In this document: piece by piece, positions 40,548-53,800 of the stretch
How positions within the stretch are numbered: position 1 is the first letter of the stretch
How the letters are laid out: the number at the start of each line of letters is the position of its first letter
Assembly: GCA_910587795.1 (NCBI GenBank)
Contig: CAJUNH010000009.1
Location: 1 to 58,914, forward strand
DNA: 58,914 bases
Direction: 5' to 3'
Source of the DNA: an uncultured Christensenellaceae bacterium
GTDB taxonomy: Bacteria > Bacillota > Clostridia > Christensenellales > CAG-314
Made by a program: the position numbers and the translations under genes
Notes under the pieces: generated by a model
The model's input: the letters and a program-made list of their open reading frames with translations, nothing else
The model's database searches: none
What the model was told of the DNA's origin: nothing

Positions 40548-40574
40548 TCGTGTACGATATAATCTCGTACACGA
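40548..40574. repeat. Perfect 10-bp inverted repeat with TATAAT in the loop
   Basis: TCGTGTACGA (40548-40557) and TCGTACACGA (40565-40574) are exact reverse complements around TATAATC. A regulator binding both arms would cover a -10 box, but no -35 at a fitting distance and no gene are seen. Confidence 0.6.
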
Positions 40575-40576
40575 GC

Positions 40577-40718
40577 TATACCAATCGCAATATTGTCTTA
40601 TCCACGTGATACGATGTAATAGCAGTTAGTTGTAGTTAAACGTCGTTAATAGTTGTTCGTATGCTATAATAAAATACAAACAACAATTAACGGCGTTTAA
40701 CAATTATTAACTACTGCT
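40577..40718 (-). repeat. Dispersed intergenic repeat, copy 2 (inverted)
   Basis: The core 40577-40621 is the reverse complement of 4850-4894 with four differences in 45 bases. Next to it lies an imperfect palindrome with arms of about 42 bases (40621-40662 and 40674-40718) around TATAAT. The right arm (TATAATAAAATACAAACAA) aligns with the flank of copy 1. A TTATCCACG string inside the core is one base from a DnaA box but is not kept in copy 1. Confidence 0.7.
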
Positions 40719-41249
40719 AACAACTATTATACAAAACATAACGTTAGCAGTAGTATATTGTTATATATGTTGCTCGTGTGTGTTATCTAATGAATTAAAT
40801 CGAAAAAAAACACAAAAAAAGAACTGGTTTTTTGTGATACTTTTGAGCTTTTTTCATGCAAAATTATTGAGTTATAATTTGTTTTTTTACGTTTTTTTTT
40901 GACAAATAATATATGTTTTTTATAAAAATATGACGTACTTTTCGGCATAAAAACGACAAAAATTTTACGTTTTTATAGTGTTTTTGTATGTTGTTTTACG
41001 TTGGTTTTTGCGTGTAAATTCATCATATTCGTAAAGCTTTATTGGGCTATTTTCAGTAAAAAAAATGTAGCAAAAAACGATAAAAATACATATAACATAT
41101 ATATGTCATACAGCGGTATAACGCACAAAATAAGTGGATTTTACGCTAAAAAGTATGCTATTTGTATAGCAAAAAACGCATTTATATTATTTTAATATAA
41201 AACAAGAGTCTTTTTTGCCTAAAAATGAATAAATTTATTAGAAATTTAC

Positions 41250-41279
41250 TTGAATTTTAGGCTAATATTGATGTATAAT
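41250..41279 (+). promoter_or_regulatory. Promoter of the small coiled-coil gene
   Basis: TTGAAT (41250-41255) and a perfect TATAAT (41274-41279) have an 18-base spacer, 70 bases upstream of the start codon at 41350. Confidence 0.6.
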
Positions 41280-41349
41280 TGAGGTAATGATGCGAAAATA
41301 CGGTAAAAATGCAATTTTGTAAAACGCCTATTTGCATAAAGGGGAGTAT

Positions 41350-41574
41350 ATGTCGAAAAAAAGCGATTTAAAACGTGCTGTTACGGAAAGCGAAAGGGAA
41401 CTGAGCGAATTGGAACGCAAATGTGCCAGATCGCAGACGGCGTTGCTACAATCGATTCTTAACTGTACAAAACCCGACGAACAGGACGCGCAGTATTTCC
41501 GCGTTTATACGTCATTGATTGAAGCAGAACGCGAAAATTTGCGAAAGTTGAAGGAAGAACTTAAGAATTTGTAA
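41350..41574 (+). CDS. 74-residue coiled-coil protein of unknown function
   Basis: The protein is almost wholly helical and charged (SKKSDLKRAVTESERELSEL, then LIEAERENLRKLKEELKNL), with heptad spacing of Leu in both ends, so two helices joined by a short link near PDEQDAQ are likely. There is no signal or membrane segment. AAAGGGGAG precedes the ATG at 41350 by three bases; an in-frame TTG at 41332 lies before that site and is less likely. A promoter and a terminator frame it as a single-gene unit. No family is recognised. Confidence 0.7.
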   Translation: MSKKSDLKRAVTESERELSELERKCARSQTALLQSILNCTKPDEQDAQYFRVYTSLIEAERENLRKLKEELKNL

Positions 41575-41635
41575 CAAAAATATGCGCAGCGGTAGATTTT
41601 TTCAGTACAATTTTTAGAGTAAGTCCTGTATTGAT

Positions 41636-41671
41636 AAATCCTGCGACCCTGTTTCGGTTGCGGGATTTTTA
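41636..41671 (+). terminator. Terminator after the coiled-coil gene
   Basis: AAATCC-GC-ACC (from 41636) pairs with GGT-GC-GGATTT (to 41668), with single-base mismatches and a T run. The following 175 bases to the giant gene hold the inverted repeat TAAACGCA/TGCGTTTA near 41802-41829 and no clear promoter. Confidence 0.7.
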
Positions 41672-41848
41672 TTAAATCGGCAAACGCAAAAACGGCTGCC
41701 GTTTAAAAGCAGACTGCGTTTTTGCAATTAATTTAAAAAAATAAAAACGATACGCAAGGCGGCTTGTCTTGCGCAAATTTAAGGAAAATTCTTTATGGGT
41801 TAAACGCATATGTAACGGTTTGCGTTTAGACGTCATTACGGAGGTCCT

Positions 41849-44800
41849 ATGAACAGAAAAAAAATCAGCTATAAATTTAAGATTTTTGCCGTATTGCTTG
41901 CGTTAATTGTTGCTGCGTCGGCTTTGGCGGCATGCAGCGTTTTGTCGAGCAATGCGGGGGACACACAGGATTCGATGTCGGCAAATAACGGAAGTAATGC
42001 GGGCATTACGGAAATAGCGGGGGAAACTACGGAGCTTGCCGACCCAACGCTGACTTTCAGCCATGCTAACGGCACTTACGACGGCGAAGTTCACGACGGA
42101 TTCGTAAGCGTAAGCGGAGCGCCGAGCACGGTATTCGAACTTAAAGTTACAGGCGCTTTTACCGACGGAACCGATATGGGCGGCGAAGGCATAACCTGCG
42201 GCTCGGGAACGGACTTTTCCGTAACAAACGCAGGTAACTACACCGTGTATATTAAAATTGCAAGCGGTCAGCCGTACGACTGGACGAATAAGTCTAACGT
42301 GGACGGCGAGGGTTACAAGACGGCAGGAACTTTTACAATCAAGCAGGCAACGCTGGACAGAACGAACACAACGTTTATGTTTGCAGAAGACGCGCTTTGG
42401 GAAGACGCAGGATTTAATTACGGCGAATGGTCGCCTGCCGACGGCGCGCTGTCTATGACTTATAAGCCGAATCTGCGGGACTTTGCAGGCAGCCTTTACT
42501 ATTTTGCACCGTTTTTTAACGATGTCGATATGAGCAAGGTCGGCGTAGAAATCGGTTTTTACAGCGTATTGTCTTTAACGGGGCGTACCCCTATCGAGGG
42601 CGCGTTGCAGGCGGGTACCGTTCACGTTAAGGGCGAAAGTCTGTACGGTATCGACGGAGACAATACGTACCGCAACTTTGTATTGGCAACAGGTTTCGGC
42701 ACTATGTTTAAAGACAGCTTTACGGTAAACAAGGTTAATTTAACTCCCGTTCAGCTTTACGATACAAATTTTACAGAAAATATTTTTAAAGATTTTAAAC
42801 CTCTTATAGACAGAAACAAACAAATCGTAACTGCAACCTATTTAAGCGAAGATTATCCTATATCTAAGTTTTTTGAAAATGAGGATTGGGCAGGACTCGG
42901 CAGCGGCGAATATATATCGATTACCGTAGACGGTACGGAAGTTACGGGCGACTATATTCTGCGTAACGTAAAACGCAGTGCAAGCGGAGCGGTGGAGCCG
43001 TATCAAATAAAGTTCAGCGTAAAAGATAAGGCGAACTATGCGTGGAGTTACGGCGACGACGTAACGTATGCTTTAACAATCAAACCGCATACAATGGGCA
43101 CGCCGTTTATAGTTTGGCAGGATCAGGAATATACCGGCAATAAAATCAGTTTTAAGGATAGCTACACATTAAAGCGGTACAACTATTCAACGGGCGAATA
43201 CGGCGTATTCGGCGACGACGAAGTAAGTCTTATAGTGGACGATACGCGTTATGCCGACGCGGTATTTAAAAAAGACGAGGACGGAAAACCGACAAACGTC
43301 GTGGATTACTACCCGGATATCGTCAACGGCGGCTCGTACCGAGTCTACGTTACGGGGCTTGCCGGCAAAGACGCGGATAACTACACTTTGCCAGAATTGG
43401 TGTTCGGCGACGAGGATCCGGATTTGGCGCAGGAAAATATCACCAGCAAAATCGGTCTTAAAGCCGTTTGCCGCGTAACAAAAAAAGCATTGCAAATCCC
43501 TTCCGGTACTATTGTGGGCGGCAGCGCAAGCGTAACGTTTGACGGCGAGCGCATAATCATTGACGTATATGACGTTTTAGAACAAATGGGTCTGGTAAAA
43601 AAGGACGATAACGGCAAAATTACGTCGGTATTTATTGCAAGCATTTTTGCCGACGGTCAGCTTTTGGACGTATCTACGGCATTTTTGGGCAGGTACGAAG
43701 GCGACGGCAGCACTCCCGAACGCGTAATATTTTTAACGTCGCGCGCAGGACGTTTTACCGCAAAATTAACGTTTACTTCTAACGCACAGACAAACTACCG
43801 TTGGGAAGGTACCGATAACGCAACTGTCGAATGGACTGATTTTGCTGTCGTTAACCGCGCCGAAGTTAAAGCGCCAGTACTTGGCGGATACGTTTACCGT
43901 ACGGACACATTGCCGTCCAACGCGGATAATCCTACGGAAATTAAAACCGCGTTAGAGCAATTTATACAAAACAACGGATTGGGTAAATTTTTGGAAATAG
44001 TCGGTTTCGGCAAAGCAGGGCAGACTTCCGTCGACAGCGTTATCGCCGATCCGTCGCAATACGCCGATCCGCGCGCTTTCGACTGTTTGGGCGGAAAGTA
44101 CGTACAAGGCGAATATTTTGCTGTTATACGTTTGATTTACGGCATAAACAGCAGTTACTTTGCTGCGGGCGACGCGCACTTTACGGATTTGGGCAACGGA
44201 TATGCTACGGTAAGCTATTCCGTACGAGACAATCTGCTTAACGTCGGCTTTACGGTAAACGGATATACTTACGGGCAAAATCCTGAGTTTGACAGCGTAT
44301 TTACGCTCAACGACCCCGATAACCTTACGTCGGGCGCACCCGTTTATACTATTTACACATCATATAACGGCGGAGTGTTGGGCGGCGAATTAGCCGAGGG
44401 AACTCTGCCTACGGACGCGGGTACTTACTATGTAAAAATGCGTGTCGGTCTTAAAGACGGCGATCAATGGACGAATTCCGATCCTACGTTATTGGTAGTT
44501 GCGCCCCGCGCCGTAACGCTAAGCTGGACGGTAGACGGAGGCACGGTTGTAGGCGGCAGTGCAAGCGTAAAGTATAACGGAAACGCACATACGGTTTCCG
44601 CTTCCGTTACCAATGCGCTTAGCGGAGATACCGTAACGGTTACGTTGGATAAAACAAGCTTTATAAATGCCGGCGAATATGCCGTCAACGTAACGTTGAG
44701 TAATCCCAACTATACATTAGATGGCGGGGCAAACGTAAGCTTTACGCTGACTGTTACGCCTGTTGAAATAACGGTTAGTGCAAACGATTATATCCTTACG

Positions 44801-47800
44801 TTCGGCACGTCTTTTGATATTAGTAAACTTACGAAAGAAATTGCAGGCAGCTTTATTAATGCAAGCGACGAAAGCAATATTGCACTGTATATTTATCAAA
44901 ACGGAGTGCGCGTAGAAAATTTAACCTCTTTGCCAAAGGGTTTTTACGAGATTGTTCCCGTTTGGAAAGATAACCTAAATGTCGTAAGCACTTCGGGCGG
45001 AAGCTATGTTACAGAATTGGATAATTACCGCTTTACGATGGTAATCGGGCGTCTTAGCGTACAAGCGCAGCAGTTGATTGTGACGTTTAACGACGGCGTG
45101 TGCGAAGGTCAGTACGGCGAAGATCACGCGCAAAACCTGCGTAACTGGATTGCATCTATAAGGGACGAAAACAACCAAACCGTTTCTGCGGACGTGTTGG
45201 CGTTTGCGTTGGAGGGAGTGGCGGATATGTCTGCAGCCCCCGCAAGCGATACGGCGTATTCCGTTATAGTGTCTTTAAGCAGCGAATACAACGGCAGCTA
45301 TACGTTGGTGGTAACGGGCGGAACTGCGCAGGACGACGGCAGTTATTTTGTTGCAAATAAATACAAAATAAGTTTTAATCAGGTTACGATAAATGTACAC
45401 GACTTGTTAAACCACCAGTTTAACACTGTTATAAGAGGTAACTTTGCGGACTTTTTTGACATAATCGAAGGTACTATCGGTATAAGCGATTTGGACAGTA
45501 TCGGCATAATTGCAATATCCAAAACGATGAAGAACAGCAGGTACAGCATAGCCGACCCCGGTAAGATCGAAGTCGGCGAGGATCACGTTTTGGGCTTGCG
45601 TTTTAAGCTTAAAAGCGGCGGGACGTATTTCCCCAGTTCCCCTAACTATATAGAAGCACGTTATGTGACGGTAAGCGATAACAAATTGTCTTATTCGTTT
45701 ACGCGCGGTAATTACCGTTTTACGGTTAATGCGGGCAGATTAAAAGTTATTGCAGCAACGCTTAATATAACTTTTACCGACGGTGAAATCAATTACGGAC
45801 AGCTTGTGCAGATGTACGCCGCAAAGGCAAGCAATATCAATCCTATCGACACCCCCGAGGAATACAGAAAGTGTTTGGAATACAAACTGTTTACTTTGGC
45901 GGAAATTGCACGCGGCGATAACGGACTTTTGTGCGGCGATAACGGTTCGGCAGTCGATAACCCCGCCGTGCGCAGAATAGTAACGTTTAAGTTTATAAAC
46001 AAGCAAACCAAGGAGGAATACGAATGGGCGGAAGATTTGGTTTTACCCGCAGGCGAATACGAAATCCGCGCCGTTCAAGGAACGTATCCAAACTTTGTTA
46101 TTCCTACTGATAATCCTACGGGTACGCTGGTTGTAAAACCTTTGGAATTACACTGCACGGTGAGCAGCAGCGTTGCAAGCGTTGTATACGGCAGCGGTTT
46201 AACGTCTAATCCGTTTACTTTTACTTATGTACCGCAGGGAGATGACGACGTCGAGCCCGCCGATATAACCGCCCTTATAACGGGCTGCATTGTGGACAAA
46301 GCGGGCAATAAGTACACGTGGGATCAAGTCTTTTTGCAAAACGCAGGCGATTATACGGTAGGATTTGTCTGCGAAAACACAAATTATATCGTCGTTTGCG
46401 ATAATACGGTAAACTTTACAATACAAAAACGCGCAATAACGGTTACTCCCTCGCAGGTGGGTAAGCACGTCTACGGTAATGTGCTAGACAATAGCGAACT
46501 CAATTATGACGTTACAAGCGTCAGTGGTGACGTATTTGTCAACGGCGACAGTTTTGAATTTACTTTGGCGATATATAACGGCGTTACGGATATAACCGCA
46601 ACCCTTAACACGGCAAACGTAAAAGGCAGCTACACAATCGGCGTAACGTTTACGGCGCAAGGAGATACAAACGCGGACAACTACGATATTACCGTTGCGG
46701 ATAACGTTAAATTTGCCGTCGTCCCCAGACCTATTACCGTAACTGCCGACGATATCACACACTCGTACGGCACCGAACTTGCCGACGGCGAGCTGACAAG
46801 TAAAATTACAACATCGCTGGGCGAAGGAATGGACGCAATTGTAAACGGCGACGAAAACAGGCTTAATATTTCACTTGCCGTATACATGCAAGACGGTACG
46901 ACGCCTGCGGATAATATTGCGGCTTTGTCGGTGGGCGAATACGTTATAAAAGTAAATTATACGGGAAACGATAACTACGACGTTACGGTTGCAGACGCTA
47001 AGTTCATTGTAGATCAACTTACGGTCCGTATAAGATACGGTTACGATTTAACAAGTATTTACGGCGACAGCATAGACGTAAGTAAATTGTATACAATAGA
47101 GGGTTTGCTTGCAGCGGACGTAGGTAAGGAAGTTGTTACGGTAACTCTAAACGGCGCGGTAACGACGTTAAACAGCACTTCTTCAGTGGGAACGTACAGA
47201 CTGAAAGTTACAGTCAGTCCTAATTACGATGTGGAATACGTCGGTTGGACAAACGAGGAAGACTGCAGTGCCGACTACGTTATATCTCAGCGTTCCGTAA
47301 CGATTAAAGCAAACGACGTAACTAACCACGTATACGGTAACGCGCTGGGCGCAAACGCATTCGGTTACGAAGTTCAGGACGGAACGGTAGTCAACAACGA
47401 CGTCTTAAACGCCTCTTTCGATGTCTATACTAATGACGGCAGTAATAAAATTACCGACAGCATTGCATCTCAGTCGATAGGCGAATATGTAATAAAAGTA
47501 ACTGTAAACAACGCTAATTACAACGTTACAACTGCAAACGGAACTTTTACAGTAGTAAAACGTGCAATAACAATTACTGCAAATAACGTAACCGACCACG
47601 TTTACGGTGACAGCTTTACGGGCACGTTAGGTTATACCGTTACAAGCGGACAGCAAATTGTAAACGGAGACGAAGCAAAGCTTAATATTATTCTGGGCAT
47701 TTACGAAACGGCAGAGTCCTCTGCCGAGGCCGTGGCGGCAAAACTGGGCGTAGGCGCGTACGTAGTAAAGGTTAGCGCGGCAAACGCCAACTACGATATT

Positions 47801-50800
47801 TCGCTTGTAAACGGCACGTTTACCGTTAAACAACGCGACATCACGGTTGCGTCCAACAGCGTTACGGGCTATGTTTACGGCAGTGCCGCTCCCGCTTTGG
47901 GATATACCGTCGTAAACGGAACGGTAGTAAACGGCGATAAACTTAACTTAACGGTAAACGTATACAACGGCGGCAATATTGTTGCAAATGCGGACATATT
48001 CAAGTTAAATGCAGGCACGTATGCAATAAAGGTTGCAAAAGGCAGCAACCCCAATTACAATATCACCGTTGACGAAACGAATGACAGCCAAAAATTTGCC
48101 GTTGCAAACGCGGATATAACTATAACAAACAAAGGCACCGACCAAAGCTGGAAGAACGCAGTAGAAACTTACACGGGCGCAGCGTTTAGCATTGCAAACG
48201 TAAACGATTACGTTACTGTCACAACGGTAAACGCCCAAAACGTAACGATAACTTATAAAGTAGACGGAGGAACGGCTGTAAGCGTATTGCCTTCCTTTAC
48301 CGACGCAGGCAAGCGCAGTATTACGGTTACCGTCTCTGCGGATAACCATAATCCTCAAACTATAGCGCTTACGCACGAAATAAAACAGGCGATTTTAACG
48401 CTTAAAGCGGACGATAAGTCCGTAACATACGGCGATAACCTAAGCGATATAACGTTTAGCGTAAGTCTAAGCGGAACAACCGCATTGACGGAACAGACAA
48501 AACAAAAATATTTAACTGCTGCAAACGCGCAGGTAAACTTTGACGTAAACGGATACAGTTCCGTAACGGCTGCCGGTACAACGTTTAATATTGTCAACGG
48601 CTACACGGGGGACGGCAATGTTAAAGTTGCCGTAAGCAGCGGCGTTTTAACGGTGGAAAAACGTACGGTTAACGTATCGTATACGGAAGGTTTGTTTAGC
48701 ACATACGGCGACGTTTTGGAAGAAAACGTACTTAATACGCTTTACACGGTAAGCGGACTTGTCAACGGCGACTCGGTAACGGTTACGGCAAAAACCATCA
48801 AAAACGGTTCTGCTTACAATCTTACCGATGCAAACGCGCCCGCAGGCGACTACGTTGTTACTGTTACGGCAAGCGGCAACTATCAAATTGAATTTGACGG
48901 AAACAAACAAACGGGTGCGTACACGGTAAAGCAATTAACAATATCCGTAACGTCTAACGAAAGCGCCGAGTTTGTTCCCGACGATTCGGTATTAAGCGGA
49001 GCATACGGACAAAACGTATTTGCGCAGTTAACCTTTGTTACGGGCGTTAGCGGACTGACTGTCAGTCAAAGCGATTACGGCGTAATTTACGATTTGCACG
49101 GCACGGCAGAGGAAACCGACGTATCTCCCAACAGAGCGGGCAGGTACACGGTTAAGGTGTCGCTTAAAGCGGACGGCAACTACGTGCTGGACAACGGCGG
49201 ATATACGGCAGAGCTGCAGTACGAAATTACTAAATATAAAATTAATTCGTCCTCCGTTAACTGGACTAAAAAGTCCGTGTCTCTTGCCGACGGAGAAGAG
49301 GACGGAATAAACGTTTTAAGGTATTACAATAACGCAATAATGTATGTGGACAGCTTTACGCGCAAGCTTACAAATAACAGCGCAAGCGAAAATATATCTT
49401 CAAGCGATTATTACTTTGACGAAAACGGACAGTTGTGCATTAACGTAAAATCGGTAAACAACAATTACTTGTATTCCGTAACGTTTGCTATTAAGGACGA
49501 CGCGGCAGTCAACTTCGAATTTGTCGACGCAGACGTTAACGGAACAGTAAGGAGAGACTTTACCGTAAACAGCAACACTATTACGACGGCGGTATTGCAG
49601 CAAGGCTGGCAGTATACCGACGAGCGTCCTCAAATAAAGTTTACGATACTTGTGGGCGAAGATAAGAAAGAATATACCGTAAAAGATACCGACTTATTGG
49701 AATACAGATTTGCAGTTGTAAAACCAGATAGATACGAAAGAGCTTTACAGTTGATAAAAGACAAAACCGCAAACGGTTCGGTTGATCTCGATTTAACGGA
49801 AATAGCCGATTTGTACGACGAAGATACATTCTTACCGCTGTCGTCTTACGGCACGTTCGACGTTGGTATATTTATTGTTTGCATAAGTTACAGCGGAGCA
49901 ATCACCGACGGCGAAGGACACGAGGAATTGATGGCGATACGCGGCTGCGACGTGTTTGAAGTATCCAAAAAGCAGCTTAAAGCGCCTACGGTAGACTCCG
50001 AGCTTGTGTACAACGGTACGGCGCAAACTCCCACGATTAACTACGTTGTAAACGGACTGGATTTGTCTAAGCTTGTAACAACTTCGGTTACTCCGCAAAT
50101 AAACGTATGTCAAGCCGCATATACAGTTAAGTTTACCATTATAGATACCGATCATTACGTATGGGAAACGGCTGTTTTGCCCGATACGGAAACGGAAAAG
50201 AGTTTAACGTGGATAATTACTTCCGATACCGCCGATAACAGCGCAAATAAATACTTTACGCTTACGGAAATAAGTTCGGTTACTTACGGTACGGCTGTAA
50301 CGCTGCCGACGTTGACGGCGATATCCGGTTACGAAGGTACGTTTACGTGGTACTTTGCCGCTAAGGGCAGTTTGACGGACGCAACACAGGTAAGCGATAC
50401 GGATTGGTCCGCTGTAAAGCCCAAAAATGCCGGCGACTATTTTGTAAAGGTTGTATTAAGCGACAGCTCCGGTTACGGCAATTTCAGCGACAAAGTGTCC
50501 TACGGCAATTTGACAGTTAATAAGGCGCAGTTAACGTTGACTCCGTCCGGAAGCCTTATTTACGGGCAAGCGTTCGGTAACGATAAGTGCGAATATACGC
50601 TCGACGGATTTAAGTATAACGACAACCAGCAAAACATAACCGTTACGGGTACTATTTTTTACAGCGTTGTAGGTCAAGCGGACGTAACGAAATTGCCTTG
50701 CAATAAAGATAATTATGCGTTAAGCGCGGTAATCAATCTTACTGCGGATAACTATACGATAATCCTTGCGGCAGGATACGGTAATACTTTTGCAGTAACT

Positions 50801-53800
50801 CCGTTGGCTGTAAACGTCACAATAGGCAACGCCGCAAGCGAATACGGTGCGGCAGTAGATTTAAGCAAGGTTGCAGTTACAACCGACAACGCGCTTGCAA
50901 CAAGCGAAGTTGCGCCTAATATCAGTTTTGCTAAGGGTACGCTTACAACAACGGCTTCGGCAGACAGCGATACGGGTATTTACTCTATCCAAACGACATA
51001 TGTCAATGATAATTTTGATATTACCTATACTTTCGGCAGCTACGAAATAACTCAACGCATTGTAAACGTCGCTTTGAACAAAAACGCTTACAGTTATGTT
51101 TACGGTTCGGCAGAAGGCGCGTCGATAACAAACGTTACGGGTAGCGACGGAGCGGACATAACAAGTTTTATTGCAGATAAGCTGACTTTAAGCGTAGTTT
51201 ACAGCGGAAAAGCAAACAATAACACAACTGTTACGGACGACGTACATTATCCTAAACTTGCAGGCGGCTACACCGTTACTGTAACTGCGGCGGCAAAGGG
51301 CGCGTACAATTTGGATAACTTTAAGTTTAACGTACCTACCGTTAACTATGAAGTTACGAAATTTACGGTAAACGTCGGTAACATCACCGCGCAGCCCACT
51401 ATATATACGGGCGGACCGCGTACTCCCGAAATTACGGACGTAAATACGTATGCTTACGGTCAAACGGAGATTTATACCGTAAATTACAATTTGACCGATT
51501 TGGTTGCCGCGGGCGAACATAACCTGACGTTGGAGTTTACCGAAGAACACGGCTGCAACTACGAATGGGACGTACCCGTTACGGCTGCGACGGCGACAAT
51601 TACTTTTGTAATACAGGAAGCGTCGGTATTTGCAATTCCCGAAGGCGAACTTACTTACGGCAATAATTTTGAAAACGCCCAGTTCAGCGTTAAGTACGTG
51701 GATAGCAACGGTAACGCCATAAGCGGCGTAAACGGAACGGTAACATACGTTTTGGTTGGTTACGATAACGTAACGAGCGACACGGTAAACTCGTCGCTGC
51801 GTTTGACGGTAGGAAGTTACGGACTTACCCTTGCCGTTGACGCTCAGGGCTTTGTCCAAGGCGTAAGTTTAAATAACTATAAAATTTCTTTAAAGTACGA
51901 TCAAGGCTCCGTTGTAAACGGTACGCTTAACGTAGTGCGCCGTAAGCTTATTCTTCAAGCGGCAGATTCTCAATCGGTATACGGACAGGACGTAATTGCA
52001 AATCAAACCTACACTTTGGCAGCGGACGGCGGTTCGGCAAACGACAGCGGACTTGCTTACGACGACGTTTTAGCGGACGTAGTAAAAAATTACCTTGCTA
52101 CTGTAAACGCAGTTAAGGGCGATTCCGTAGGCGATAACTATATTGTTTCCGCCTCTGCAAGCAGTGACAATTACGTAATTACGGTAAAAGAAGGTACTCA
52201 CAAAATAACGCAGCTGCACGTTAATGCCAACGTATCCGCCCAGAACGGTGTGTATAAGGACGCAAACAAGCCCGTTGTGATAAGCATAAACGGTATTGCG
52301 GTAACGTTGCCCGACATATACGATTTCCCCGCAGATTTTGCAAATCAGTTTATCGTAAAGATTACGGGCACGGCAAACGACGGCACCCGCTTTAACGAAC
52401 AAGGCAGTCTGTTAACCTTAAACAAACCCGTTTCGGCAGGTAAGTATACCGTTGAAATTATAGGTATTACCGACGGCAACTTTAAGTTTGTCGGAGGAGA
52501 CGAAGTGTCCGCTGAATTTACGGTAGATAAGGCAAACGTAACGCTTACGCCGTACGGCACGTTAACGTACGGACAAGAATTCAATCAAGGCGTATTCGGT
52601 TACAGGATTGAAGGCTTTAAGGACGGCGACGACGACAGCGCAGTAAGCGGTCAGCTTAGCAGCACAAGCTATCTGCTTAAAGACAATAAATTAAATGCCG
52701 ACCGTCTTAACGCAAACGATAAAGGTTACGATTTGACCGTTGCGGTAAATGCCGACGGTTATGCAGACGGCTTAACGGCGTATAACTACAATATTACGGT
52801 TGCAGACGGCTTGCTTAAAGTGGCAAAGCGTACAATCACAATTAAACCGACTGATATAAACGCCGTTTACTCGCAGCCCGTTGCGGAATCTACCGATTTT
52901 GACGTAATAGGTCAGGGTTTTGCTTTTGACGACGACAAGTCTGTAATTAATTACCGCGCAACGGTAAAAGCAACGCAAAACAGCACTGTAGGTAAATACG
53001 ATATTGTAATAGACGACTCGACAAGCGCGGACAATTACGAAGTAATCTTCCAAAAAGGCGTATACAACGTTGCTAAGGCAAAGGTTGCGGTAACAATTCA
53101 TGCGCTGATTGTTCACTACGGCGATACCGTTCCCTCTCTTGTGGAAATAGTAAATGTAGAAGTGGTGGATAAAGAACAGTTGAATCTGGGAGTTTCCGAT
53201 GCGGAAATTAACTCGCTTAAATTTATAATCAGTTATTCGGGTACGCCTAACGGCTCCGCTTCATCGCTTCCTTCATCTACAAGAGTACCGGAATACGCAG
53301 GCAGATATATAGCGCACATTGACGGCGTAGAAAATAACGGAAACTTTGAAGTCGATTACAGTAACGGCTTATACACGACTGTTGCGGATATTTTACGCAA
53401 GGAAGTGGACTCGTCTAAGATTACGGCAAAGAGCGAAGCGTATACGGGCAAGGAAATAAGAAATCCCGTTATAATCGACGAAACTTACAATATAAACGGA
53501 TATCAAATTTATACCGCAAGTCATACGGGTCATTTTATTACCGTAGGCACTTACTCTGTAACTCTTACTTTGGTAGATACCGACAATTACTGCTGGTTAA
53601 ATAACCTTAACTCTACGGCGGAAGTCAGGTTTGAAATTACCAAAGCGGACAACTATTTGGTGGACGAAACGGGTTCGGCAGGGGGAACAAATCCTCCCAA
53701 AGTGCAAATAAGCGATTGGACGTTCGGCGACGAAGCCAGTCGTCCGCAGGCGCATGTTGCGGGCGGTTCTTCGGCTAATATAGTGTTTGAGTACGCAACT

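Larger units (their letters stand above)
40335..41249. other. Long AT-rich non-coding region with repeats
   Basis: About 900 bases, very AT-rich, with no credible gene. It holds the string TTTACTGTATAAATCAGT shared with 4744, a perfect 10-bp palindrome (40548-40574) and copy 2 of the intergenic repeat (40577-40718). A promoter-like pair, TTGACA (40899-40904) and TATAAA (40921-40926), has a 16-base spacer. No gene lies within 400 bases of that pair, so a small RNA or a long leader is possible. Confidence 0.5.

Noticed and set aside
40577..40621. DnaA box TTATCCACG in repeat copy 2
   Set aside because: It is a single imperfect match and the equivalent bases differ in copy 1, so it is probably incidental.
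41675..41848. c-di-GMP riboswitch before the giant gene
   Set aside because: The gap has short inverted repeats but lacks the GEMM core and its receptor, so the link to c-di-GMP stays speculative.
45783..52402. Many antisense frames of 60-220 codons inside the giant gene
   Set aside because: They are by-products of the biased codon use of the repeats; none has a ribosome site or a family pattern.
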